Origin: Penium margaritaceum
Taxonomy: Eukaryota; Streptophyta; Zygnematophyceae; Desmidiales; Peniaceae
Length of the DNA stretch: 60,446 nt
Reading direction: 5' to 3'
Assembly: GCA_023375785.1 (NCBI GenBank)
Contig: SZWC01000038.1
Location: 454,438-514,883 of the forward strand
In this document: piece after piece, positions 35,975-47,689 of the stretch
How the letters are laid out: each line of letters starts with the position of its first letter
Numbering within the stretch: the stretch's first letter is position 1
Notes under the pieces: generated by a model
What the model was told of the DNA's origin: nothing
What the model saw: only the letters and a program-made list of their open reading frames with translations
The model's database searches: none
Program-made: the position numbers and the translations under genes

Positions 35975-36700
35975 ACAAACGTGCAAGAGGCGCTTGCGCG
36001 GCCCGAGGGGGAGCAGTGGGACGCCGCCATCAAGTCAGAGTTGGCGTCCATTGCTGAAAACGACACATGGCAGCTGGTTGATAGGCCGAAAGATGCCAAG
36101 GTCATCGGCTCCAAGTGGGTCTTCAAGACCAAGTTCACAAAGGAATGTGTGGTTGACAAGTACAAGGCGCGGCTCTTGGCAAAGGGGTACGCACAGCGTA
36201 AGGGCGAGCACTTTGATGAGACGTTTGCCCCCGTCGCCAAGTTCACAAGCATCTAGGCAATCCTTCGGTGGCATCCGCAAAGGACATGGAGCTCCACCAA
36301 ATGGACATAAAGATGGCCTTCCTCAATGGCATCATCGACAAGGAAATTTTCATGGAGATGCCGGAGGGGGTGGAGGCGCCGGAGGGCAAGGTGTGCAAGC
36401 TGCAAAATTCCTTGTACGGGCTAAAACAATCACCCCGATGCTGGTACGAACAGATCGATAGCTTCATGGCACAACTGTGCTTCAAGCGCTGTGAGGCAGA
36501 TCATAGCATGTACGTGCGGCGTAGTAAGAAGATCCATCAGATTGTTGCACTCTGCGTGGACGATCTAGTCTTGTGCTCCTCAGACCTGGTGTGCCTATAG
36601 CAGCTGAAAGAGCAACTGAGTAGCAGGTTCAACATGTCAGACATGGGGGAGCTAGAGCTCTACCTCGGGGTGAGCATTACGCGGAACCAGAGGGCGTGCA
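35975..36700 (+). pseudogene. Reverse transcriptase of copia element B (broken)
   Basis: Starts with EALARPEGEQW and continues with ELASIAENDTWQLVDRP, KYKARLLAKGYAQ, FDETFAPVAKFTSI, a TAG at 36254, a one-base frameshift near 36262, HQMDIKMAFLNG, KEIFMEMPEG and LYGLKQSPRCWY. The catalytic box is CVDD at 36553-36564 instead of YVDD: both Asp remain but Tyr is Cys. Another TAG at 36598 precedes FNMSDMGELELYLG. The domain matches fragment A residue for residue over long stretches, which places both in one subfamily. Confidence 0.92.
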
Positions 36701-37564
36701 CGCTCGAGCTGGGACAGGCCAAATACGTGGCCGAGGTGCTGAAGCGGTACGGCATGGAGGACTTCAAACCAGTCTGCAATCCGGTCTCCATGACCTGTGA
36801 ACTGAGTGCGGCAATGGCGCCGCAAACAAAAGAAGAGCGGGAGGATATGGCAGGCGTGCCGTACCAATCGGCGGTGGGCAGCCTCATGTACGCCATGGTG
36901 GCAACTCGACCGGACCTGGCCTACGTGGTGGGCCAAGTGAGCAAGAACGTGGCCGATCCAGGGCCACTACACTGGCAGGCGGTCAAGCGCATCCTCCGCT
37001 ACATGCAGGGGACGCGGCACGCGCGCCTGAGGTTTGGCAGCAAAGGACGGGCGGACCCTTTGCATCTGGTCTACTACACAGATGCAGACTATGCTAAGGG
37101 TGTGGACAAGCAAAATTCCACTTCTGGCTACGTGTTCTTCCTCGCTGGTGCAGCGGTCTTGTGGTGCAGCAGGAAGCAGGATTACGTCGCCACCCTCCAC
37201 AGGGGAAGCAGAGTACATCGCGCTGACCGAGGCGGTCAAGGAGGCGGTGTGGCTCCATAGATTGTTGGGGGAGCTAGGCGTGACGCAGCAGGAGCCAACG
37301 GTGGTGCAAGAGGAAAACACCGGCTCCATCTTGCTAACCAACAACCCGTCGCAGCACAGGAGGACAAAACACATCAACGTGCGTTATCACTATGCATGGG
37401 ACATGGTCGAGAAGGGGCAGGTGGTACTGTAACATTGCAGCACGCACAACATGCTTGCGGATTGCTTGACCAAAGCGCAACTCGCGGATCGGCACGCGAT
37501 GAGCGTGGCCAGACTTGGGATGACTAGCTATGACGGGCTGGAGGGCGCAGTGGAAGATGAGTGA
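36701..37564 (+). pseudogene. Connection and RNase H of copia element B (broken)
   Basis: YQSAVGSLMYAMVATRPDLAYVV and HWQAVKRILRYMQGT form the connection region. RNase H follows with YYTDADYA, STSGYVFFLAG, a frameshift near 37195, STGEAEYIAL, HRRTKHINVRYH and MLADCLTKA. Acidic active-site residues in TDAD and EAEY are kept. TAA 37430 interrupts before the last segment, and the true end appears to be TGA 37562-37564, just before the polypurine tract. RNase H would remove template RNA during reverse transcription. Confidence 0.9.
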
Positions 37565-37596
37565 AAGAAATCAGGAGCAGCGTGCATGGCAGGTGC

Positions 37597-37607
37597 AAGG
37601 GGGCGAA
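37597..37607 (+). promoter_or_regulatory. Polypurine tract of copia element B
   Basis: AAGGGGGCGAA sits directly before the TG of the right LTR, where plus-strand DNA synthesis would be primed. It contains one C. Confidence 0.8.
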
Positions 37608-38584
37608 TGTTGAAAAGAATTGCCCCTCCGCATGCCCAAGTGCGGCGCTGGGAGGCGCTGACGAGCTGCCAGAAAGTGGAAACTCCGCGCCGGCGAATCT
37701 GGCGACTCAAGGATTTGTAGGATACTAAAATGCAGGATTTCTCCGTAAATTTGACAAGTTACTGAATCCGGTGGAAGTTGTTTCGCTGGAATCGGATAAG
37801 TATCGAGGCAGATATGGCCTTCCAAAGTTGGGGTATGCGGAGCGGCTCTGGGAGCCGGTTGCGATTCGAAATCCGGTCGATAATCGACCGGACCGAGTAA
37901 CAAAAAACCATCTGGAGAAATTGCTCTGATAGGCCTGCCGAGGCATCCGGTGGATAATCCGCCTGATCAGGTGGATCATCCACTTCATCGAGTAGTGCAC
38001 GTTGTTACTGAGGGACTTCGCCAAAATCATGGCTCGGCATCCAAAACTCAGGAGTACGTTTTGTTACTTGGGGACTAGGTCAAAATTCTGACTACAAGTC
38101 CGCGGACAGGTTTCGAACCTCGTCACACCCCATCACCAAACGCGACCCAAAAGTGGGGAGGGTGCGTGGAAACAGTGAACTGGAACCCCACACCATGTGC
38201 AATGGGATATGCGCCTTGGGAGAGGCGCTTCGCACGTGAACGAAGGCGCCACGGCAAATGGCGGCGTCAGGCTTCTGTGGTGGGTGAGACCTTCGCTTCG
38301 GCAAGCATAACTTGAGCTATGCTTGGCCAAATCGCGCGCGGTTTGGTGTGTTGGAAATCTCATGACTAGCCCTATAAATGTTGTGATCATGTCCATGTTC
38401 AAAAACTAACGCAAAACGACGGATTTCCCTTCGCAAACTGACTGTCTCTAAATTCCTGCTCACATAGTGTGAGGAGACCAGAGAGCTCACGCTCAGTCTC
38501 AGATTCGCCCACAACAGTAGACATCAACCTCTAGAGACGATCAGACAAACGTCAGGACCGTACCATGCGGATTCCATCCGGACA
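37608..38584 (+). repeat. 3' LTR of copia element B
   Basis: Begins TGTTGAAAAGAATTGCC and ends ATCCGGACA (TGT...ACA ends). It keeps a TATA-like CTATAAAT at 38372-38379 that is damaged in the 5' LTR. Otherwise it is homologous to 32253-33226 along the full length, with scattered substitutions and small indels. Confidence 0.95.
38372..38379 (+). promoter_or_regulatory. TATA-like box in the 3' LTR
   Basis: CTATAAAT lies about 200 bp before the LTR end, a plausible position for the U3/R promoter. The matching site in the 5' LTR is CTATAGAT (33014-33021). Confidence 0.45.
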
Positions 38585-38589
38585 ATTTG
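38585..38589. repeat. Target-site duplication, right copy (ATTTG)
   Basis: Identical to 32248-32252. Removing the element and one copy leaves sequence that fits satellite F (GGATTTGCGCGTGCACC). Confidence 0.92.
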
Positions 38590-41500
38590 CGCGTGCACCT
38601 TTGCGCTTGCGCCTTTGTGCCTGCGCCTTTGCGCCTTTGCCTTTGCCCCTTCGCCTTTGCACCTTCACCTTCGTACCTGCGCTCTTGCACCTGCGTGTTC
38701 ACGCCTGCACCTTTGCACCTGCGCTTTTGCGCCTGTGCCTTTGCGCCCACCCATTTGTGCCTGCGCCTTTGCGCCTGCGCCTTCTACACCTGCGCCATCA
38801 GCGCCTGTGCCTTCTATCCATGCAACTTGTGCGCCTGCGACTCTTGTGCCTGCACCATTTATGCCTCGGCCTTTTGCGCCTCGGTCTTTGCGCCTACGCC
38901 TTTGCGCCTGCGCCTTTGTCCTTGCGCCTTTGCACTTGCACCTTTGCGCCTGCGCCTTTGCGAATTTGTACTTACGCCTTTGCACTTGCGCCTTTGCGTC
39001 TGCACCTGTGCCTACGCCTGCGCCTTTTCGTCTTCACCTTTGCGTCTGCGCCTTTGCACCCGCGCGTTTGCGCCTGCACCTATGTTCCTGCAGCCTTGTA
39101 CCTATGCCTATGCACCTACGCCTTTGCGCCTGCACCTTTGCGTCTGCGCCTTTGCGCCTGCGCCTTCTATGCCTACACCTACTACGCCTGCGCCTTCTAC
39201 GCCTGCGCCTTTTTCGCCTGCGCCTTTCGTGCCTGCACCTTTTGTGCCTCGGTCTTTGCGCCTGCGCCTTCGTGCCTATGCCTTTGTACCTGCGCCTTTG
39301 CGCCTACGCATTTGCACCTTTGCACCTGTGCCTTTGCGCGTACGCCTTTGCGCCTGCGCCTTTGCATCAGCACCTTTGTGCCTCCTCCTTTGGGTCTGCG
39401 CCTTTGCACCACTGCCTTTGCGTCTGTGCCTTTGTGCATGCGCCTTTGCACCTGCACTTTTGTGCCTGCGCCTTTGCGCCAGCGCCTTTGTGCCTGCTCC
39501 TTTGCGCATGTGCCTTTGCGCCTGCGCCTTTGCATCTACGTCTTTGCGCCTGCAACTTCATGCCTAACGTTTGTGACTGCGCCTTTGCTTCTGCGCGTTT
39601 GCACCTGCGCCTTTGTGCCTGTGCCTTTGCGCTTGCGCCTTTGCTCCTTCGCCTTTGCGCCTGCACCTTTGCACCTGAACCTTTGTGTCTGCGCCTTTCC
39701 GCCTGCACCTTTGCGCCTGTGCCTTTACGCCTGCACCTTTGTGCCTCCACCTTTGTGCATGCGCCTTTGCGCCTACGCCTTTGCGCCTGCTCGTTCGCGC
39801 TTGCACCTTTGCGCCTACGCCTTTGCGCCAGCGCCTACGTGCTTGTGCTTTTGCACCTGCGCCTGTGCACCTGCGTCTTTGCACCTACGCCTTTGCGACT
39901 CCGCCTTTGTGCGTGCACCTTTGCGCCTGAGCCTTAACACCTGCCCCTTTGTGCCTGCGCCTTTCTGCCAGCGCCTTCGCGCCTGCACCTTTGCCCCTGC
40001 GCCTTTGTGCCTACACCTTTAAGCCTGCGTTGTTGCGCCTGCGCCTTTGCCTCTGCTCCTTTGCGCCTGCGCCTTTTTGCCTGCGCCTTAGCGCCTGTGC
40101 CTTTGCGCCTGTGCCTTTGCATCTGTGCCTTTGCGTCTGTGCCTTTGCGCCTGTGCCTTTCTGGCCGCGCCTTTGCGTCTGCACCTTTGTCCCTGCAACT
40201 TTCTGCCTGCGCATTTACGCCTGCGCCTTTGTGCCTGCGCCTTTGTGCCTGCGGCTTTGCGCTTGCACCTTTGCGCCTGCGCCTTTCCACCTTCACCTTC
40301 ATGCCTGTGCTCTTGCGCCTGCGCCTTTGCGCTTGCGCCTTCGCGCCTGCGCCTTTGCGCCGGCGCCTTCGCTCTTGCGCCTTCGCGCCCACGCTTTTGC
40401 GCTTGCGCCTTCGCTCCTGCACCTTTGCTCCTACGCCTTCTAGACCTGTGCCTTCTGTGCGTGTGCCTTCTACGCTTGCACCTTTTGGGCCTGCACCTTT
40501 TGTGCCTGCGCCTTTTGTACCTCGGCCTTTTGTTCCGCGGTCTTTACGCCTGCGCCTTTGCGCCTGCGCCTTTCCGCCTGCACCTTTGCACCCACGCCTT
40601 TGCGCCTGCGCCTTTGCGCCTACGCCTTCTACCCATACACCTTCTGTGCCTATGCCTTCTATCCCTGCACCTTTTGTGCCTGCGCCTCTTGTGCCCGCGC
40701 CATTTACGCCTAGGCCTTTTGTGCCTCAGTCTTTGCGCTTGTGCCTTTGCGCCTGCGCCCTTGCGCTTGCACCTTTGCGCCTGCGCCTTTGCGCCTCTGC
40801 GCTTGCGCCTTTGCACTTGCGCCTTTGCGTCTGTGCCTTTGCGCTTGTGCCTGCGCCTTCGTCTTTGCGTCTTCACCTTTGCGCCAACGCCTTTGCACCT
40901 GAGCATTTGCGCCTGCACCTTTGTTCCTGTAGCCTTGCACCTGCGCCTATGCGCTAACGCCTTTGCGTTTGCGCCTTCACGTCCCCGCCTTTGCGCCTGC
41001 ACCTTTGTTCCTGTAGCCTTGCACCTGCGCCTATGCGCTAACGCCTTTGCGTTTGCGCCTTCACGTCCCCGCCTTTGCGCCTGCACCTTTTGTGCCTACG
41101 CCTACTATGCTTGCGCCTTCTACGCCTACGCCTTTTGCGCCTACGTCTTTTGTGCCTGCGCTTTTTGTGCCTTGGCCTTTGCGCCTGCGCCTTCACGCCT
41201 ACGCCTTTGTACCTACGCCTTTGCACCTTTGCGCCTGCGCCTTTGCGCCTACGCCTTTTGCGCCTACGTCTTTTGTGCCTGCGCTTTTTGTGCCTTGGCC
41301 TTTGCGCCTGCGCCTTCACGCCTACGCCTTTGTACCTACGCCTTTGCACCTTTGCGCCAACGCCTTTGCGCTTGAGCCTTTGCATGTGCGCCTTTGCATC
41401 AGCGCCTTTGTGCTTCCTCCTTTGGGCCTGCGCCTTTGCACCAACGTCTTTGTGTCTGCGCCTTTGCGCATGCACCATTGCGCCTGCGCCTTTGCGCCTC

Positions 41501-44500
41501 CACCTTTGCGCCAGTGCCTTTGCGCCTGCGCCTTTACGCATGTGCCTTTGCGCCTGCGCCTTTGCGCCTGTGCCTTTGCATCTACGCCTTTGCGCCTGCA
41601 CCTTTCTGCCTACACGTTTGTGCCTGCCCCTTTGAGTCTGCGCATTTGCGCCTGCGCCTTTGCACCTGCGCCTTTGCGCCTCCGCCTTTGCGCCTGCGCC
41701 TCTGCACTTGCGCCTTTGCGCCTACACCTTTGTGTTTGCGCCTTTACGCCTGCGCCTTTGCACATGCACCTTTGCACCTGCGTCTTTGCACCCCCGCCAT
41801 TGTGCTTTTGCTTTCGTGCTAGCCCCTTTGCACTGCGCCTTTGCACCTGCACCTTTGCGCCTGCGCCTTTGCGCCTGTGCCGTTGCACCTGCGCTTAAGC
41901 GCCTGTGCCTACGCGCCTGTGCCTTCGCATCTGCGCCTGTGCACCTGCATCTTAGTGCCTGCACCTTAGGGACTGCGCCTTTGTTCCTACGCCTTTCTAC
42001 CTGAGCCTTTGCACCTGCACCTTTGTGCCTACGCCTTTGCACGAGCGCCTTTGCGCCTACGCCTTTGCGCCTGCACCTTTGCCCCTACGCCTTTGCACCT
42101 ACGCCTTTAAGCCTCCGCTGTTGCGCTTGCGCCTTTGCGCCTAGCCTTTTGCGCCTGCGCCTTTCTGCCTGCGCCTTAGCGCCTCTGTCTTTGTGCCTGT
42201 GCCTTTGCGTCCGCGCCTTTGTGCCTATGCCTTTCTGCCTCCGCCTTCGCACCTGCACCTTTGTGCCTAACCCCCTCTGCCTCCGCATTTGCGCATGCGC
42301 CTTTGTGCCTTCGGCTTTGCGCCTGCGCCTTTGCACCTTCACCTTTCTGCCTGCGCTCTCGCGCCTGCGCCTTCGCGCCTGCGCCTTCGCGCCTGCACCT
42401 TTGCACCCCACGCTTTTGCACCTGTGCCTTTGCTCCTACGCCTTCTGCACCTGCGCCTTCTCTGCATGTGCCTTCTACGCATGCTCCTTTTGCGCCTGCG
42501 CCTTATGTGCCTGCGCCTATTACACCTCGGCCTTTTGCTCCTCGGTCTTTGCGCCTGCGCCTTTGTTCCTGCACCTTTGTGCCTACGCCCTGGCGCCTAT
42601 ACCTTTGCCGCCTATACCTTTGCGCCTTTGCGCCTGTGCCATTGCGCCTGCACCTTTGCGCCTGCGCCTTTGCACTTTTGCCTTTGCGTCTGCGCCATTG
42701 CGCCTGCACCTGCGCCTTTGCATCTGGTACTTTGCAACTGCGCCTTTGCGGCTGCACCTTTGCGGCTCCGCCTTTGCCCCTACGCATTTGAGCCTATGCC
42801 TTTGCCGCTGCGCCTTTGCGCTTGCACCTTTGCGCCTACGCCTTTTTGCCTACACCTTTGCGCCTGCGCCTTTAAGCCTGCGCCTTTGCGCCTACACCTT
42901 TGCACCTGCGCCTTCGTGCTTCCTTCTTTGCGCCTGTGCCTTCACGCATGCGCCTTTGTGCCAGTGCATTTGTGCGTGCGCCTTTGCGCCTGCGCCTTTG
43001 CGCCTGCATCTTTGCGTCTACGCCTTTGCGCCTCTGCTTTTGCAGCTACGCCTTTGCACCTACGCCTTTGTGCTTGCGCCTTTGCGCCTGCACCTTTGCA
43101 CCTGTGCCTTTCCACCTGCGCCTTTGCGCCTGCGTCGTTAAGCCTTCACCTTTGCGCCTGCGCCTTTACGCCCATGATTTTGTGCCTTTGCCTTTGCGCC
43201 TGCGCCTTTCCGCCTGCGCCTTTGCGCCTACGCCTTTGCACCTGCGCCTTTGCGTCTACGCCTTTGCGCCTTCACCTCTATGCCTGTGCCTTTGCGCCCG
43301 CGCATCCTCTACTTGCATCTTTATGCCTGCGCCTTTACACCTGCACCTTTGCACCTGCACCTTTGCGCCTGCACCTTTGCGCCTGATCTTTTGCGCCTGA
43401 GCCTTTATGCCTACGCCTTGCGCCTCTGCCTTAGTGTCTACGCCTGGGCCTCCGCCTGCGCCTATGCTTTTATGCCTGCGCCTTTGTTTGCGCCCTTACG
43501 TCTGCACTTTTGTGCCTGCACCTTTGTGCCTGCGCGTTTGTGCATGCGCGTTTGCGCCTGCGCGTTTGCACCTGTGCCTTTGCGCCTATGCCTATCCTGC
43601 GCCTGCACCTGCGCCTGCGCCTGTGCCTGCACTTGTGATTTCAACTTTGCACCTGCGCCTTTGCGCCTACGCCTGCACGTGCGCCTACGCCTTCGCCTGC
43701 GGCTGCGCCTTTACGCCTACGCCTTTCCACTTGCGCCTACGCCTGTGTCTCCGCCTGGTCCTGCTCCTACACGTGCGCCTGCGCCTGCCCATGCGCCTGC
43801 CCCGGCCCCTGTGCCTGCGCCTGTGCCTTGGCCTCAACCTGCGCTTTTGCGTGTGCGCCTTTGCACCTGTGTCTTTACGCCTGCACCTTTGTGCGTGGGC
43901 CTTTGCGCCTGCGTCTTTTTGCCTGTGCCTTTGCGCCTGGACCTTTGCGCCTACGCCTTTGCACCTGCGACTTCTGCTCTTGTGCCTTTTGCGCCTACGC
44001 CTTTTGCGCCCGCGCCTTTTGCGCCTAGGGCTTTGCGCCTGCACCTTTGCGGCTGTGCCTTTGCGCTTGTGCCTTTGTGCCTGTGCCTTTGTGCCTGCGC
44101 CTTTGCACCTGCGACTTCTGCTCTTGTGCCTTTTGCGCCTACGCCTTTTGCGCCCGCGCCTTTTGCGCCTAGGGCTTTGCGCCTGCACCTTTGCGGCTGT
44201 GCCTTTGCGCTTGTGCCTTTGTGCCTGTGCCTTTGTGCCTGCGCCTTTGCACCTGCTCCTTTGCGCTTGCGCCTTTGCGCCTGCAGCTTTGTCCCTCCGC
44301 CTATGCGCCTGTGCCTTTGCGCCTACGCTTTCACGCCTGCGCCTTTGCACCTGCTCCTTTGCGCTTGCGCCTTTGCGCCTGCAGCTTTGTCCCTCCGCCT
44401 ATGCGCCTGTGCCTTTGCGCCTACGCTTTCACGCCTGCGCCTTTGCGCCAGTGCCTTTGTGCCTATGCCTTTGTGCCTGCGCTTATGCGCCTGCACCTCT

Positions 44501-46990
44501 ACGCCTGAGCTTTGCGCCCATGCCTTTACGCCTACACCTTTGCGCCTACGCCTTTGCGCCTGCGCTTTCTGCACTTGCACCTACTACGCTTGCGCCTTCT
44601 ACGCCTGCGTCTTTACACCGGCACCCTTTGTGCCTGCACCTTTTGTACCTCGGGTTTTGCGCCTGCGCCTTTGTGCCTCCGCCTTTACGCCTACACCTTT
44701 GCACCTAAGCCTTTGTTCCTCTAACTTTGCGCCTTTGCGCCTGCGCCTTTGCACCTGCGCCTTTGCTCCTGTGCCTTTGCACCTGTGACTTTGCGTCTGC
44801 GCCTTTGCTCCTCGTCCTTTGCGCCTGTGCATTTGTGCCTGCGCCTTTGCGTTTGTGCCTTTGTACATGCGCCTTTGCGCCTATGCCTTTGCGCTTGTGT
44901 GTTTGTTCCTATACCTTTGCGCCTGTGCCTTTGCACCTACGCCTTTGCGCCAGCGCCTTAGCACCCGCACCTTTGCGCCTGAGCCTTTGCGCCTACGCCT
45001 TTACCTCAACGCCTTTGCGCCTGTGCCTTTGCACCTACGCCTTTGCGCCAGCGCCTTAGCACCCGCACCTTTGCGCCTGAGCCTTTGCGCCTACGCCTTT
45101 ACCTCAACGCCTTTACGCCTGTGCCTTTATGACTACGCCTTTGCACCTGCTCCTTTGCGCTTGCGCCTTTGGGCTTGCACCTTTGTGCGTGCGCCTTTGC
45201 GCCTGCACCTTTGTGCGTGCGCCTTTGCGCCGGCCCCTTTTACATTGCGCCTTTGCGCCTTTGCCTCTGCCCCTGCGCCTTTGCGCCTGTGCGTTTGCAC
45301 TTGCACTTTTGCGCCTGCGCCTTTGCGCCTGGGCTTTTGTGCATGCATCTTTATGCCTATGCCTTTGCGCATGCACCTTTGCACCTCCGCCGTTGCGCTT
45401 GCGGCTTTGCACTTGCACCTTTACGCCTGCACCTTTGTACCTGTGCCTTTACGCCTGCACCTTTCCGCCTGCGCCATTGCACCTACGCCTTTCCGCATGT
45501 GCCTTCGCGCCTGCACCTCGGCCTTGGCCTGCGCCTCCGCCTGTGCCTATGCCTTTGCGCCTATACACTTTTTTACGCCTTTGTGTCGACGCCTTTGTGC
45601 CAGCGCCTTTGTGCCTGCGCCTTTGTGCCTGCGCCTTTGCACCTGCGCCTTTACGCCTGCGCCTACGCGTTTTCGCTTCATCCTTTGCGCATGTGCCTTT
45701 GCGCCTGCGCCTGTCATGCGCTTGCGCCTGCGCCTACGCCTGCGCCTGCGCCTGTGTCTTTACACCTCCGCGTGCGCCTGCACCTATGCCTGCGCCTGTG
45801 CGTGTGCCTGCACCTGCGCCTGCGCCTGCGCCTGCGCCTGCGCCTGCACCTTTACGCATGTGCCTTTGCGCCCGCGCCTACGCCTGCACGTTTACGCCTG
45901 CGCCTTTGCGCCTGCACCTTTGTGCCTGCGCCTTTGTGCATGCGCCTTTGCGTCTGTGCCTTTGCGCCTGTGCCTTTGCACCTACACATGCCCCTGCGCC
46001 TAGGCCTCGGCCTGCTCCTGTACCTGTGCCTACGCATGTGCCTACGCCTGCGCCTGCCCCTGCGCCTGCCCATGTGCCTGCGCGTGCGCCTGCACCTTCA
46101 CCTACGCCTTGGCCTGCACCTATGCCTTTGCGCCTGCACCTTTGCACCTGTGCCTTTGCACATGTGCCTTTGCGCCTGCCCTTTTGTGCCTGCGCCATTG
46201 CGCTTGCGCCTTTGTGCCTGTGCCTTTGTGCCTGCGCCTTTGCGCCTGCGCCTTTGTACCTGCGCCTTCTACGCATGTGCCTTTTGCACGTGCGCATTCT
46301 TTGCCTGCGCCTTTGCACATGTGCCTTTGCACCTGCTCGTTTGCGCTTGTGGCTTTGTGCCTACACCTTTGTGCCTGTGCCTATGCGCCTGCGCCTTTGC
46401 ATCTGCGCCTTTGCGTCTGCGCCTTTGAGTCTTTTGCGCCTACGCCCACTATGCCCGCGCCTTCTACGCTTGCACCTTTTCCGCCTGCGCCTTTTGTGCC
46501 TGCGCCTCGGCCTTTGCGCCTGTGCCTTTGCGCCTACGCCTTTTTACCTGTGCCTTTGCGCCTGCGCCTTTGCATCTTTGTACCTACGCCTTTGCGCCTG
46601 CACCGTTGTGTCTGCGCCTTTGCGCATGCGCCTCCGCCTGCGCCTTTGCGCGTATGCCTTTGCATTAGTGCTTTTGCGCCTGCGCCTTTGCATCTTTGTA
46701 CCTACGCCTTTGCGCCTGCACCGTTGTGTCTGCGCCTTTGCGCATGCGCCTCCGCCTGCGCCTTTGCGCGTATGCCTTTGCATTAGTGCTTTTGCGCCTG
46801 CGCCTTTGTGCCTGTGCCTTTGCACCTGCGCCTTTGCATCTGCACCTTTGCAACTGCACCTTCGTGCCTGCACGTTTCCGCCTACGCCTTTGAGCCTGCG
46901 CATTTGCACATGCGCCTTTGCACCTGCGCCTTTGTGCCTACGCCTTTGCGCCTGCGTCTTTGCACCTGCGTCTTTGCGCCTGCGCCTTTG
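38590..46990. repeat. Satellite family F, 14-bp array, block 2
   Basis: Same unit and orientation as block 1. Within it are 6-bp-rhythm cores (about 43590-43840, 45710-45850, 45965-46115), recurrent clusters of CCTTTTGCGCCTGCG ending in CCTCGGCC-like variants, and local duplications: 84 bp (CTGTAGC at 40927 and 41011), 123 bp (GCCTTGGCC at 41169 and 41292), 144 bp (GACTTCTGC at 43969 and 44113), 98 bp (CTGCAGC at 44281 and 44379) and 118 bp (TGCATCTTTG at 46571 and 46689). The long open frames, for example 643 codons at 45129-47060, are period artefacts. Confidence 0.96.
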
Positions 46991-47532
46991 CCATTTAGAA
47001 CCAATCACCCCAAATTCACGCACTCCGCAAAATGTGTACACTACACTTAACCGTACATGAGAAGTTACCAAGACATTTCTTTACAAATCATTCCTAAAGA
47101 ATGGAAGGTTGTAAGTAGCTTCCTGAATGCACAATCTCCTATGTTTCCATTCACTTTTCACATAAAGGAATCTCACCATGATTCTCTTTTCCAAGAACTT
47201 TCATTCATTTTCATCACACAAATCACATAAATGTTCAATGCAAACATGAGACACTTCATTTCATTCTTTGTAAACTATGTGAGGAACTAATGTCATTTTT
47301 TTAACAAATCTCCTTATGAATTTTTTTTGACATATATTACAGAGCTGATTCCCTTTAATTTAGAAAGATACCATGTGTTGGAATGTTTTATAGACCTATT
47401 TCTGGGTTTTATTGAGGGCAGAGGGCACCGCATGTTTTAGTTTCACATCTGAAGGGTCGTCTAGTAACGGAAGCCATGCTGTCGTGAACAGCGGTACCTT
47501 CAGACCCATTTTTCACGTCAGCTCCCCCCACT
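46991..47532. other. AT-rich non-satellite sequence
   Basis: The satellite stops sharply and AT-rich sequence with poly-T and poly-A runs begins. I find no frame with recognisable domains, no tandem period and no terminal repeat. It is the left part of a 3.2-kb block that splits satellite F. Confidence 0.6.
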
Positions 47533-47559
47533 CCCCCCCCCCCCCCCCCCCCCCCCCCC
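47533..47559. repeat. Poly-C tract (27 C)
   Basis: An uninterrupted run of 27 C, preceded by CTCCCCCCACT and followed by GTCCCCC. On the minus strand this is a G27 tract. The length may be unreliable in the assembly. Confidence 0.95.
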
Positions 47560-47689
47560 GTCCCCCGACACCCCGTTCAACAATGTGTACATGGGGAGTG
47601 TATGAGACGATGCACGACTGTTCGCAGGCATGTTCGGCTTCGCTATGAACTATTCTGTCCTGTAAACGACATACCCAGGAACGTTATGT

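Larger units (their letters stand above)
32253..38584 (+). mobile_element. Ty1/copia LTR retrotransposon B, full-length but dead
   Basis: A structurally complete element: two LTRs of 974 and 977 bp with TG...CA ends, a primer-binding site, gag, protease, integrase, RT and RNase H in copia order, a polypurine tract and a perfect 5-bp target duplication. It inserted into satellite F, which continues in phase on both sides. The coding region carries 13 in-frame stops and three frameshifts, and key residues in Gag, protease and RT are changed. The LTRs differ at about one base in ten by eye (10 of the first 108), so the insertion is old. No env-like gene is visible. Confidence 0.97.

Noticed and set aside
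33348..37564. Translation of copia B with stop-codon readthrough as a functional polyprotein
   Set aside because: Three frameshifts, a damaged zinc knuckle, a changed protease motif and diverged LTRs show a dead copy, whatever the genetic code.
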